A DNA stretch of 64,000 nt from Acidimicrobiales bacterium. Lineage in GTDB: Bacteria > Actinomycetota > Acidimicrobiia > Acidimicrobiales > Poriferisodalaceae. The notes below the pieces were generated by a model. The model saw only the letters and a program-made list of their open reading frames with translations, was not told the DNA's origin and searched no databases. The stretch spans positions 124,001-188,000 of the forward strand of contig VYDH01000020.1 of the NCBI GenBank assembly GCA_009843525.1, in the 5' to 3' direction. Position numbers and translations under genes: made by a program. Positions 33,194 through 41,867 of the stretch are shown here, piece by piece; positions within the stretch are counted from its first letter, which is position 1, and the number at the start of each line of letters is the position of its first letter.

Positions 33194-34970
33194 CCTGCAC
33201 TTCTCCGATGCGGAGCCCACCGCATCGGAGCGACGAGCGGTGCTGGCTGCACTCAGCGTCGACGAGGCTAGCGACGGCGCCGTTGTGGTCTCGCATCCGC
33301 GTGTTGTGCGCGCAGGGATGCAGCGGCGCAAGCAGATGCGGCACCTGTTACTGCCCGCGCTGCACGCTCTCCAGCGCGAGGCCGGCTGGATCTCGCCGGG
33401 CGGCCTCAACTTCGTCGGCCGGACGCTGGGCGTGCCACCGGCGGAGGCCTACGGCGTGGCCACGTTCTACGAGATGTTCCGCACCGAGGCACCCGCCCAC
33501 GAGCTCAGCGTTCGTCATGTCTGCGTCGATCCCATCTGCGCGCTGGCCGGTGCGGCACCGCTGGCGGAGCACCTGCGCTCACAGGGCCATGCCGTGCACG
33601 AGGGTCCCTGCCTCGGGCAGTGCGAACGGGCGCCGGCGGTATTCATCCAGGGTCGCCGCGAGCCCGACCGCGTCCCCGCAGACGGCAGCGGTCCGGATTC
33701 ACTGCTCGTCAGCGTCACGGCGCCAGCGCCTGAGGCACCCAGCCTGCTGCGACACATGATCGGACGGGATCCCGGCCACAACGAGAGCATGTCGATGGAG
33801 GCGTACCGGGAACGAGGTGGGGGAACAGCCCTTGACACTGCGCTGCGCCTCGGAACCGACGAAGTCATCGCCCAGGTGACCACAGCGGGGCTGTCGGGGC
33901 GCGGCGGGGCCGCTTTTCCCACCGGCATCAAGTGGCGAGCGGTGGCCGATGGCGAAGGTCCCAAGCACGTCGTCGCCAACATCGACGAATCCGAGCCCGG
34001 AACATTCAAAGACCGGCTGCTCTGCGAGCTGGAACCCTTGGCCATCATCGAGTCCATCGCTGTTGCCGGCCTGACCGTGGGCGCTGAACACGGCTGGATC
34101 TACATACGCGGTGAATACCCACTGGCCACGCAACGCCTCCGGCACGCCATCGCGCAGGCCCACAGCGCCGGCTGGCTCGGCGATGACGCAGCCGGGTCCG
34201 GGCAACCGTTCGACATCGAGCTGCGCAGGGGAGCGGGCGCCTATATCTGCGGTGAAGAGACGGCCCTGTTCAACTCGCTCGAGGGCTTCCGGGGAGAGCC
34301 CCGCAACAAGCCGCCATTCCCCACGACCCATGGGCTGTTCGGCCGCCCCACGGTGGTGAACAACCCTGAGACTCTGCTCAACGTGAATGAGATCCTGCGC
34401 ATCGGTCCTGAGGCGTACCGCAGCGTGGGAACCGACGGCTCGCCGGGCACGAAGCTGTTCTGCCTCTCCGGTCACGTCGGCCGGCCAGGGCTGTACGAAG
34501 CTCCCTTCGGGATGCCGCTCGGCGAACTGCTGGGGCTGGCCGGGGGAGTGCAGGGCACACTGGCCGCAGTGCTGCTGGGCGGTGCTGCCGGCAGCTTCGT
34601 CGGACCCGACGCCGGAGGGCTGCAGCTCTCCCTGGAGGACACACGGGCTGCGGGCACAACGCTCGGCTCAGGCCCGGTGATGGTCTTCAACGACACGGCC
34701 GACATGAGCGCCGTGGTCGAGCGACTGGCCAAGTTCTTCCGCGACGAGTCGTGCGGCCAGTGCGTTCCCTGCCGCGTGGGCACTGTCCGCCAGCACGAGC
34801 TGGTGACACAGATCCGTCGCACAGGACGGTCGACGGAACCTCAGCGTGAGCTGCTCGGAGACATCGCAGACGCCATGGGCGACGCGTCCATCTGCGGGCT
34901 CGGCCATACGGCAGCCTCAGCGGTGCTCTCCGCCATGCGGCTGGGTCTGCTAGGAGACGGGCAACTATGA
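33177..34970 (+). CDS. Formate dehydrogenase NuoE-NuoF fusion subunit (NADH-forming diaphorase)
   Basis: 597 aa from a GTG (33177, or 33186) inside the end of the catalytic gene. Residues ~50-155 are NuoE-like (FdsG): thioredoxin-fold 2Fe-2S ligands C116-x4-C121 and C145-x3-C149 with YGVATFYEMF. Residues ~200-590 are NuoF-like (FdsB): GLSGRGGAAFPTGIKW (NAD/FMN loop), NIDESEPGTFKDR, GAGAYICGEETALFNSLEG and the 4Fe-4S ligands ESCGQCVPCRVG plus C in SICGLGHTA. The fusion makes the soluble diaphorase part of an NAD-dependent formate dehydrogenase, transferring electrons to NAD+. It is translationally linked to both neighbours (ATGA overlap with the next gene). Confidence 0.92.
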   Translation: MALVADLHFSDAEPTASERRAVLAALSVDEASDGAVVVSHPRVVRAGMQRRKQMRHLLLPALHALQREAGWISPGGLNFVGRTLGVPPAEAYGVATFYEMFRTEAPAHELSVRHVCVDPICALAGAAPLAEHLRSQGHAVHEGPCLGQCERAPAVFIQGRREPDRVPADGSGPDSLLVSVTAPAPEAPSLLRHMIGRDPGHNESMSMEAYRERGGGTALDTALRLGTDEVIAQVTTAGLSGRGGAAFPTGIKWRAVADGEGPKHVVANIDESEPGTFKDRLLCELEPLAIIESIAVAGLTVGAEHGWIYIRGEYPLATQRLRHAIAQAHSAGWLGDDAAGSGQPFDIELRRGAGAYICGEETALFNSLEGFRGEPRNKPPFPTTHGLFGRPTVVNNPETLLNVNEILRIGPEAYRSVGTDGSPGTKLFCLSGHVGRPGLYEAPFGMPLGELLGLAGGVQGTLAAVLLGGAAGSFVGPDAGGLQLSLEDTRAAGTTLGSGPVMVFNDTADMSAVVERLAKFFRDESCGQCVPCRVGTVRQHELVTQIRRTGRSTEPQRELLGDIADAMGDASICGLGHTAASAVLSAMRLGLLGDGQL

Positions 34971-35893
34971 GTTCTGGCAATGGCAGCAGTGACCGGCAGG
35001 TGACGCTGAGCATCGACGGGCGCGAGGTGACGGTGCCCGAGGGGGAGACGATCTTGGCGGCCTGCACGGCAGCCGACGTCGACACGCCGACCATCTGCTG
35101 GGCGCCCAACCTCACGCCGGTGAACGTCTGCCGTGTCTGTGTCGTGGAGCTCGAAGGGTCTCGCACGCTCGTGCCGGCGTGCTCACGACCGGTTGAGGCG
35201 GGGATGCAGATCAGCACCGATTCCGAGCGAGTGCGCCACAGCCGGCGCATGGTGCTGGAGTTCCTCGGCTCGGCGAATGACCTCTCACAGGCGTCAGAGA
35301 TTGCCGACTGGTCACGAATCTATGGCGCCGATCCGGCCCGCTACGAGGGCTCGGCGGACGACGGCGACGGCCTGTCCTTGCGCCCTGAACCCGAGCGCGT
35401 CGATGAACCTGTACGCATCCAGGATGATCTGTACATCCGTGCGTACGACCGCTGTGTGCTGTGCTACAAGTGCGTCGAGGCCTGCGGCGACGATGCCCAG
35501 CACACCTTCGCCATCGCAGTGGCAGGACGCGGATTCGATGCCCGCATCCGCACCGAATACGACGCCGAGCTCCCCGACAGCGCCTGCGTGTACTGCGGCA
35601 ACTGCGTGGCGGTGTGCCCTACCGGCGCCTTGCAGTTCCGCACCGAGTTCGACCTGCGAGCTGTAGGGGAGTGGCGCCCCGACGATCAAGCCGTCACCCG
35701 CACGGTGTGCTCCTACTGCGGTGTGGGGTGCAATCTCGAGCTGCATGTCCAGGACGAGCACATCGTGAAAGTAACGTCGCCCGCAGATCACTCGGTGACC
35801 AGCGGCCATCTGTGCATCAAGGGCCGGTTCGGCTGGCAGTACGTGCATGCGCCAGCGTTCGAGCCGCCCACAACATCGGCAGCGGAGCACTAG
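34967..35893 (+). CDS. Detached N-terminal Fe-S half of formate dehydrogenase alpha
   Basis: 308 aa. Residues 10-75 are a plant-type 2Fe-2S domain (C44, C55, C58, C72). Residues 160-220 are two 4Fe-4S clusters (C163-C166-C169-C173 and C207-C210-C213-C217). Residues 245-290 are the molybdopterin-enzyme Fe4S4 domain (TVCSYCGVGCNLE, C248-C251-C255, and C283 in HLCIKGRFGW). This is the N-terminus of a standard NAD-type alpha chain, which in other organisms continues into the catalytic domain right after GRFGW. Here it stops after FGWQYVHAPAFEPP, and the catalytic part is the first gene of the operon. The His-Cys3 cluster region (between ~85 and 125) has lost its cysteines. Confidence 0.9.
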   Translation: MSSGNGSSDRQVTLSIDGREVTVPEGETILAACTAADVDTPTICWAPNLTPVNVCRVCVVELEGSRTLVPACSRPVEAGMQISTDSERVRHSRRMVLEFLGSANDLSQASEIADWSRIYGADPARYEGSADDGDGLSLRPEPERVDEPVRIQDDLYIRAYDRCVLCYKCVEACGDDAQHTFAIAVAGRGFDARIRTEYDAELPDSACVYCGNCVAVCPTGALQFRTEFDLRAVGEWRPDDQAVTRTVCSYCGVGCNLELHVQDEHIVKVTSPADHSVTSGHLCIKGRFGWQYVHAPAFEPPTTSAAEH

Positions 35894-35899
35894 TCGCAG

Positions 35900-37279
35900 G
35901 TGTCGGCGCAGACGCCAGCACCTGAACCGACCCCGACCAGCACAGTCCGGGCAACTCGCCGCGTGCGCGCGCTGGAGCGTGCTCGTGACATGGCCGCGGA
36001 CCATGTGCCGAGAATCGGCCGCACCGCGGCTCCCGAACCGCACGCAGGCGGCCCTGCACTTGCGTCACGCGCCGCCCGCAGCACTGCCCTGTTCGTTGGC
36101 ATCGCGCTGTTGATGGCGGGCAACGGTCTGCAGAACACGCTGCTCGGTGTGCGGGCCGAATCCGAGGGCTTCGGCTCGACGGTCGCGGGCCTGGTCATGG
36201 CAATGAACTTCGTGGGGTTCCTTGCGGGCTCCGCGGTGGCTCCTCACTTTCTGCGCCAGGTCGGCCATGTGCGTGTCTTCGCTGCGCTGGCGTCTGCCGG
36301 CAGCAGCGTGGTGCTCGTGCAGGCGGTGTGGGTCAACCCGCTGGTCTGGGGTGCTGGGCGATTCCTGTGGGGGATGTGCTTCGCTGCGCTGATCGTGGTA
36401 GCCGAGACTTGGCTGAACGAACTGGCGACCAATGAGAACCGCGGCCGGATGCTGGCTCGCTACATGGTCATCACCATGGGTGCAATCGCCACAGGCCAGT
36501 TCATGGTGGCCCTCGCCGATACCAACGGCTTCACGCTGTTCGCCGTGGTGTCCGTCCTGGTGTCGCTTGCGCTGGTACCGATGTCTCTGTCTGCTTCGGC
36601 CAACCCTCCTGTGGTCGTCCCCGAGCGCGTCGGGCTCCGCACGCTCCTGCACACCGCGCCGACCGGTGTTGTGGTCGCGTTTCTGGTGGGTGGCGCGCTG
36701 GGCTCGATATCGGGCATCGGAGCGGTGTACGCCGCGTCACGGGGGCTGTCGCCAATTCAGGTAGCGGCGTTCGTCGCAGCCCCGATGATCGGCAGCCTGT
36801 TCGGGCAGCTCCCGCTCGGCCGTCTGTCAGACCGCGTGCCTCGACGCATCGTCATGGTGCTGGCCGCGTCGATTGCTGCGGCCGCCTGCTTGATGATGCT
36901 GGCGCTCGACGAACGGAGCATCGCGGGCATCGCTGTGATGGGCGTGATGGGTGCGTTCGCCTATCCCATCTACTCGCTGGCAGTAGCTCAAACGAATGAC
37001 TGGCTGCGCGATTCCCAGCGGGCAGGCGCCAGCGCCGTGCTGGTGCGCATGAACGGGGTCGGCGCCACGGTGGGGCCGATCTGCGCCGCTATCGGGATGT
37101 CGCTGACCCTCAACGCGTTCTACTTCGTCATGGCAGTGTCACACGTGGCGGTGGCCGTTTTCGTGGCAGGGCGAATGCTGCTCGTGGCCGGGCCGACGGT
37201 GTCCGAGCAGGGCCGCTTCCATCCGATTCCGGCCCGGGCCTCGACCGCGGTGGCAGCGCTGCTCCGTCGGCGGCGGTAG
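35900..37279 (+). CDS. Major facilitator superfamily transporter
   Basis: 459 aa, GTG start seven bases after the previous stop. The first ~55 residues are hydrophilic and possibly not translated from this start. About 12 hydrophobic helices follow, the first at LFVGIALLMAGNGLQNTLLG. QLPLGRLSDRVPRRIVMVLA carries the duplicated MFS loop motif in the second half. The RAESEGFGSTVAGLVMAMNF and ETWLNELATNENRGRMLARYM segments resemble the YcaD-like branch of MFS proteins. The substrate is unknown. It directly follows the formate dehydrogenase genes and may be cotranscribed with them, so a role in uptake of a C1 or methylamine compound is conceivable but unproven. Confidence 0.85.
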   Translation: MSAQTPAPEPTPTSTVRATRRVRALERARDMAADHVPRIGRTAAPEPHAGGPALASRAARSTALFVGIALLMAGNGLQNTLLGVRAESEGFGSTVAGLVMAMNFVGFLAGSAVAPHFLRQVGHVRVFAALASAGSSVVLVQAVWVNPLVWGAGRFLWGMCFAALIVVAETWLNELATNENRGRMLARYMVITMGAIATGQFMVALADTNGFTLFAVVSVLVSLALVPMSLSASANPPVVVPERVGLRTLLHTAPTGVVVAFLVGGALGSISGIGAVYAASRGLSPIQVAAFVAAPMIGSLFGQLPLGRLSDRVPRRIVMVLAASIAAAACLMMLALDERSIAGIAVMGVMGAFAYPIYSLAVAQTNDWLRDSQRAGASAVLVRMNGVGATVGPICAAIGMSLTLNAFYFVMAVSHVAVAVFVAGRMLLVAGPTVSEQGRFHPIPARASTAVAALLRRRR

Positions 37280-37301
37280 GCGGGCCGAGGAGGCAGGAGC
37301 C

Positions 37302-38126
37302 GTGGGAGCGCTGTTCGGTCTGCTCACGTCATTGAGCATCGGCACCAGCGACCTGTTCGGGCGCCGGGTGGTGACTCGTTGTCACGTGCTGTCGGCGATG
37401 ATCGTGTTCCAGGGGGCTGCTGCGTTGGTGGCGCTCGCAGTGCTGCCATTCATTCCGGGTTCATTCGCCGGAGACGACTTCACGCGCGGATTGGTGTCGG
37501 GCTTCGGGCTCGGTGCTGGCCTGGCGCTGTACTACACCTCGCTGGACCGGGCCGGCTCTGCGGTTGCCGCGCCGATCGTGGCGACGCTGTCGGCCGTCAT
37601 CCCGTTTGCCTACACGGCACTGCGAGGCCACGATCCGCCGCTCATCGGCATCATCGGCGCCGCCGTCGCCTTCGGAGGGCTCGGCCTGGTGACTGCAGGA
37701 GGCACTCGCGGCAAACACGTCGGGGCCGGAACGGTCTGGGCGACGCTCTCGGGGCTCGGCTACGGCATCGGGCTCAGCGTCCTCGTCGATCTGTCTGAGA
37801 GCTCGGGCGCCTGGCCGGGATTCGGCCAACGGCTGACTTCGGTCGGGCTCATGGCTGCCGTGGTCGCGGCACGGGGTCTCCCGGCGCTGCCGCCGCCCGA
37901 CGTGCTGGGCTTCGCATTCCTGACGGGTGTGGCGAGTGCTGCCGCGACGATCTTCTACATCGTCGGCATCTGGTTCGACCCGCCTACGACCGTGGTAGGG
38001 GCGTCCATGTTCCCGGTGATGAGCGTCATCGTCGGCAGGGTCGCCTACCAGGATTCCCTCAATGCACGCCAGTCCATCGGCATCGTGGCCGCTGTTGCCG
38101 GCGTCGCTGCCGTCGTCGCCGCCTGA
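37302..38126 (+). CDS. EamA/DMT-family transporter
   Basis: 274 aa, GTG start, ten hydrophobic helices in two repeats of five as in drug/metabolite transporters. The first helix GALFGLLTSLSIGTSDLFGR and the paired ends GIIGAAVAFGGLGLVTAGG and GIVAAVAGVAAVVAA of the two EamA halves are typical. The first-half motif ALYYTSLDRAGSAVAAPIVA and second-half TIFYIVGIWFDPPTTVVGASMFPVMS are related, as expected for internal duplication. Substrate is unknown. It is 22 bases after the MFS gene on the same strand and ends 20 bases from the convergent mttB gene, so it closes the plus-strand transcript. Confidence 0.88.
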   Translation: MGALFGLLTSLSIGTSDLFGRRVVTRCHVLSAMIVFQGAAALVALAVLPFIPGSFAGDDFTRGLVSGFGLGAGLALYYTSLDRAGSAVAAPIVATLSAVIPFAYTALRGHDPPLIGIIGAAVAFGGLGLVTAGGTRGKHVGAGTVWATLSGLGYGIGLSVLVDLSESSGAWPGFGQRLTSVGLMAAVVAARGLPALPPPDVLGFAFLTGVASAAATIFYIVGIWFDPPTTVVGASMFPVMSVIVGRVAYQDSLNARQSIGIVAAVAGVAAVVAA

Positions 38127-38145
38127 GTGACTGAGCGCATTGGCG

Positions 38146-39678
38146 CTAGACGATGGCGTCTGGCTCTTCGGCTTTGCGCCGGGCGATGTAGTCGCGCAAC
38201 TCGGCGTCGATCGCGTCGTCGATGGGCGGCGGCTCGTAGGCGGCGAGCATCCGCTTCATCAGCCGGTTGGCTCGCTGCGCCGCATCGAGCGAACCCTCGT
38301 CAGACCACTGCTCAAAGCTGTTGTTGTCCGCAATCGACGATTGGTAGAAGGCCGTCTCGAAGTTGGCCAACGTGTGCGGATGGCCCAGGAAATGGTCGCC
38401 GTGGGGGTTCGTCGTGAACGCCTCGACCGCCTGGCCGTTATCGGACATGTCCACGCCCCGGGCGTACACCTCCATCATCCCCAGCTGGTCCGCATCCATC
38501 AGCAGCTTCTCGTAGCTCAGCGTCAGGCCGCCTTCCAGCCAGCCCGCTGCGTGCAGCACGAAGTTCACCCCCGCGGCGATCGTCGGCAGCAGCGTGGATG
38601 CCGATTCGTAGGCCGCTTGAGCATCGGGTGCCTTGGACGACGTGAACTGCCCACCCGAGCGGAACGGCACGCCGACCCGTCGCGCCAGCTCGGCCATGAC
38701 GTAGATCGTCAGACCTGCCTCAGGCGTGCCGAACGTCGGCGCACCGGTGGCCATCGACATTGACGATGCGAAGGTGCCGAAGATCACCGGCGCCCCGGGG
38801 CGCACCAGTTGGCAGAACGCCATGCCCGACAGCGCTTCAGCCAGCGCCTGGGCGGCCAGCGCCGCCACCGTGACCGGTGACATGGCGCCAGCCAGGATGA
38901 ACGGCGAGATCACGCATGCCTGGTTGTGCTGCGCATACACCTCGGCCGCGCCCAGCATGGTGGCGTCCCAGCGCAGCGGCGACGACGCGTTGATGAGGCT
39001 CGTCAGTACGGTGCGATCGCTCAGATCGCCGCCGAAGGCGATGCGGCAGAGTTCCACCGAATCGGCTGCGCGCTGGGCCGCCGTCACCGAGCCCATCAGC
39101 GGCTTGTCGCTATAACGCAGGTGCGCGTACACCATGTCGAGGTGGCGCTTGTTGACCGGGACGTCCACCGGCTCGCAGACCGTGCCGCCGCTGTGGTGAA
39201 GGTGGGGGAGCATCCAGGTCAGCTTCACCACCCTCTCGAAGTCGCCGAGGGTGGCATACCGGCGTCCAGCATCGAGGTCAGTAACGAACGGCGAGCCGTA
39301 GTTGGGGGCGAACACGGTGGCGTCACCGCCGATCGGCACCGACCGAGCCGGGTTACGGGCGTGTTGGACATAGTTGGCCGGCGCGGTGGCCTGGACGATC
39401 TCGCGGCACATGCCGCGCGGGAACCGGACCATCTCGCCGTCGACCTCTGCGCCGGCGTCACGCCAGAGCTCAAGCGCCCGGGGGAAGTCCTGGAAGGCGA
39501 CCCCCACCTCGGACAGGATCGTCTCGGCGTTCTCCTCGATCTGGGCCAGGCCCTCGGTGTCGAGCACGTTCACCGGCGGCAGCCTCCGCTGTACGTGGGT
39601 GTTGAACGCCACGTCGGCCGTTGCCCGCTGCGCTTGACGAGCCGCGCGGCCGCCTCCTCGCCGTCGTCGCTCGCTCAT
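38146..39678 (-). CDS. mttB: MttB-family (non-pyrrolysine) amine methyltransferase
   Basis: 510 aa. It belongs to the MttB superfamily of TIM-barrel methyltransferases (VNVLDTEGLAQIEENAETIL, GVAFQDFPRALELWRDAGAEV, SVPIGGDATVFAPNYGSPF, SVTAAQRAADSVELCRIAFG, SMATGAPTFGTPEAGLTIY). No in-frame amber codon interrupts it, so it is not a pyrrolysine trimethylamine enzyme. Characterised non-Pyl members demethylate quaternary amines such as glycine betaine, proline betaine, carnitine or butyrobetaine, passing the methyl to a cognate corrinoid protein. Its start overlaps the RACE stop (ATGA, 39675-39678), and the corrinoid protein, methyltransferase and activator are all in the same operon. The exact substrate is not readable from sequence. 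Confidence 0.92.
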   Translation of the reverse strand: MSERRRRGGGRAARQAQRATADVAFNTHVQRRLPPVNVLDTEGLAQIEENAETILSEVGVAFQDFPRALELWRDAGAEVDGEMVRFPRGMCREIVQATAPANYVQHARNPARSVPIGGDATVFAPNYGSPFVTDLDAGRRYATLGDFERVVKLTWMLPHLHHSGGTVCEPVDVPVNKRHLDMVYAHLRYSDKPLMGSVTAAQRAADSVELCRIAFGGDLSDRTVLTSLINASSPLRWDATMLGAAEVYAQHNQACVISPFILAGAMSPVTVAALAAQALAEALSGMAFCQLVRPGAPVIFGTFASSMSMATGAPTFGTPEAGLTIYVMAELARRVGVPFRSGGQFTSSKAPDAQAAYESASTLLPTIAAGVNFVLHAAGWLEGGLTLSYEKLLMDADQLGMMEVYARGVDMSDNGQAVEAFTTNPHGDHFLGHPHTLANFETAFYQSSIADNNSFEQWSDEGSLDAAQRANRLMKRMLAAYEPPPIDDAIDAELRDYIARRKAEEPDAIV

Positions 39679-41867
39679 GATTCCTCGCTCATCGGGACTG
39701 CTCGCCGTCGTCGGGTGCGGTTGTGGGGACTCGAAGTTCTACGGGATGGGCGGGGCAGGTCCACCGCCGTCGCGAGCAGCGGAGTGGGTGCGGTGGCATG
39801 AGGGAGTGCCATGGCTGCCACGAAGAGCTCCTGAAACCTCGGCTCGGTGGCAGTCTCGATCTTGCGGATGCTGCGGACCACCCGCTCCATCTCGGCCCGC
39901 TGGCTCCCTGACAGCAGCGCACGTACAGCGCCGGTGCCTGCTGCGTTGCCGACCGACCGCACCCCGTCCGGGTCGCAGTCGCCGATGAGCCCGAGCACCA
40001 TCGCCCGTACCGGATCGATGTGCGCCCCGAAGGCTCCGGCGAGCAGCACTCGGTCGGGAGCCTCGATGCCAGCGTGCCCGCGCAGCAGGTCGATGCCGGC
40101 GCGCAGCGCCGCCTTCGCCAGTTGGATGGCTCGCACATCGTTCTGGGTGACGGTGATGGTCGGCCCGTCGGCACCTTCGGGAGGCTCGTACAGTACGAAC
40201 GACGATGTCCGGCCATCGGAGGCCACACGGGACGCCCGCTCGCCCTCCCCGGGCTGCGCCGCGATGACCCCATCAGACGACAGCACCCCGGCGAGGTACA
40301 TCTCGGCGATGACCTCGATGATCCCGGAACCGCAGATCCCCGTGACGCCTGCTGCAGTGCTGCGAACGCCTGCGGCGACGCGCCGCTCGACTGCCTCCGC
40401 GAAGCCAGGTTCGTCGGACCACAGATCGCAGCCGATGACACGCACTCTGGGAGCCCACGTCACCGGATCGATGCGCACCCGCTCGATCGCTCCGGGTGTC
40501 GCCCGTTGACCGCAGCTGATCTGCGCGCCCTCGAATGCGGGCCCGGTCGGGCTGGACGCTGCCCACAACCCCTCAGAGCTGCCCAGCACGATCTCGGCAT
40601 TGGTGCCCACGTCCACCAGGAGGGTGACGGCGTCGTCGCGATGCGGTCCTCCGGCAAGCACTGCCGCCGCAGTGTCCGCGCCCACATGACCGGCGATCGC
40701 GGGCGCAACGTAGACGCGAGCCGCCGGGCACGGCAGATCCATCTCCGGCCCACCCACCTCGACACTGGCATCGGTCGCCAGAGTGAACGGCGCCTGTCCG
40801 AGCGGGGTCGGGTCGATGCCGAGCGCGATGTGCATCATGATCGGGTTGCCGACCAGCACCACCTCGAGCACAGCGTCTGGCTCGGCACCGGCCGCGGAGC
40901 ACAGCTCGGTGATCAGCGCTGCAAGCGAGTCTCGGACGAGCGCGGTGAGTTCTTGGGCGCCGCCGGGGTTCATCATCACGTAGGACACCCGGCTCATCAG
41001 GTCCTCGCCGAGGCGGATCTGCGGGTTCATGCGGCCGGCGGAGGCCAGCACGTCACCACTGTGAAGGTCGGTCAGGTGGCCCGCAATCGTGGTCGAGCCG
41101 ACGTCGATCGCAACGCCGAGTGCCGCTGTCGCGACGCCAGGCCATACAGCCGTCACCATGCCGGTGCGTTTGCTCCGCTCGGGGCCGCTCCAGCGAACGG
41201 CGACCGTCACCAGCCGACCGCCGGCGTCGTCGGGGGAGCCGGCGGCGACCGACGCATGGAGCGCCGCTAGTGCCCCCGGCAAGATGCCAGCCAGGTGAAC
41301 GCCCCATTCATCGGCCACGCAGTCGATGACGACTTCGGCGAGTCCGCGGCGCTCGTCCAGCGTCGGCGGCGGCACTGTCACCGCATGCAGCGTCGCCAGT
41401 GGGTCGAGGGCGATGTCGCCTACGTCGACGGTCTTGCGTACCACCGGCCCGTGCAGCTGGCTTTCCGGCGGCACATCCACCACCACATCGGCCTGCACAC
41501 GCGCCTGGCAACCCAGTCGTGCGGAGGGACCCAGCGGGCGTCGGCCTTCGTATGCGGCTTCGGCGGCACCCAGCGAGCTCAGCGCTTCGGGGCCAGCAGT
41601 GATGGCCCACTTGGGAAAGGAACCCACCGACGGCACGACCTGGCAGCGGCCGCAGATGCCGCGCCCGCCGCACACGCTGTCGAGATCGACGCCCATTTCC
41701 CGAGCGGCATCCAGCACAGTGGTACCGGCATTCACCGCTCCCGCCCGTCCGCTGGGGGTGAACACCACCCTGACCGAGGCCGTCGGCACCAGGGCTCCGT
41801 CAGCCGGTGCGTGCGCGACGTCCGCCCCGTCGGCGGGGACGATCGCCGGACCCTGCGCCAGGAGCAC
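39675..41867 (-). CDS. Reductive activator of corrinoid enzymes (RACE; ASKHA/DUF4445 with 2Fe-2S domain)
   Basis: 730 aa from GTG 41867; an alternative GTG at 41789 (704 aa, SD ACGGAG) would avoid a 68-bp overlap with the preceding gene. Residues ~33-130 are a 2Fe-2S ferredoxin domain (C66, C72, C75 in CGGRGICGRC, C120 in LGCQA). The rest is the ASKHA-type DUF4445 domain: ATAALGVAIDVGSTTIAGHL (phosphate-1-like), VLVGNPIMMHIALGIDPTPL, LLVDVGTNAEIVLG, ICGSGIIEVIAEMYLAGVL and LLAGAFGAHIDPVRA. Such proteins use ATP to reduce inactive cob(II)alamin to cob(I)alamin in the methyltransfer cycle. Its place between the methyltransferases fits this. Confidence 0.92.
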   Translation of the reverse strand: MLLAQGPAIVPADGADVAHAPADGALVPTASVRVVFTPSGRAGAVNAGTTVLDAAREMGVDLDSVCGGRGICGRCQVVPSVGSFPKWAITAGPEALSSLGAAEAAYEGRRPLGPSARLGCQARVQADVVVDVPPESQLHGPVVRKTVDVGDIALDPLATLHAVTVPPPTLDERRGLAEVVIDCVADEWGVHLAGILPGALAALHASVAAGSPDDAGGRLVTVAVRWSGPERSKRTGMVTAVWPGVATAALGVAIDVGSTTIAGHLTDLHSGDVLASAGRMNPQIRLGEDLMSRVSYVMMNPGGAQELTALVRDSLAALITELCSAAGAEPDAVLEVVLVGNPIMMHIALGIDPTPLGQAPFTLATDASVEVGGPEMDLPCPAARVYVAPAIAGHVGADTAAAVLAGGPHRDDAVTLLVDVGTNAEIVLGSSEGLWAASSPTGPAFEGAQISCGQRATPGAIERVRIDPVTWAPRVRVIGCDLWSDEPGFAEAVERRVAAGVRSTAAGVTGICGSGIIEVIAEMYLAGVLSSDGVIAAQPGEGERASRVASDGRTSSFVLYEPPEGADGPTITVTQNDVRAIQLAKAALRAGIDLLRGHAGIEAPDRVLLAGAFGAHIDPVRAMVLGLIGDCDPDGVRSVGNAAGTGAVRALLSGSQRAEMERVVRSIRKIETATEPRFQELFVAAMALPHATAPTPLLATAVDLPRPSRRTSSPHNRTRRRRAVPMSEES

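Noticed and set aside
38127..38145. agcgc-attg-gcgct hairpin between EamA and mttB as a terminator
   Set aside because: The stem is only five pairs without a T-tract in a 19-base gap; too weak to call.
38146..39678. Pyrrolysine in the MttB-family protein
   Set aside because: There is no in-frame TAG; the protein is of the non-Pyl branch.
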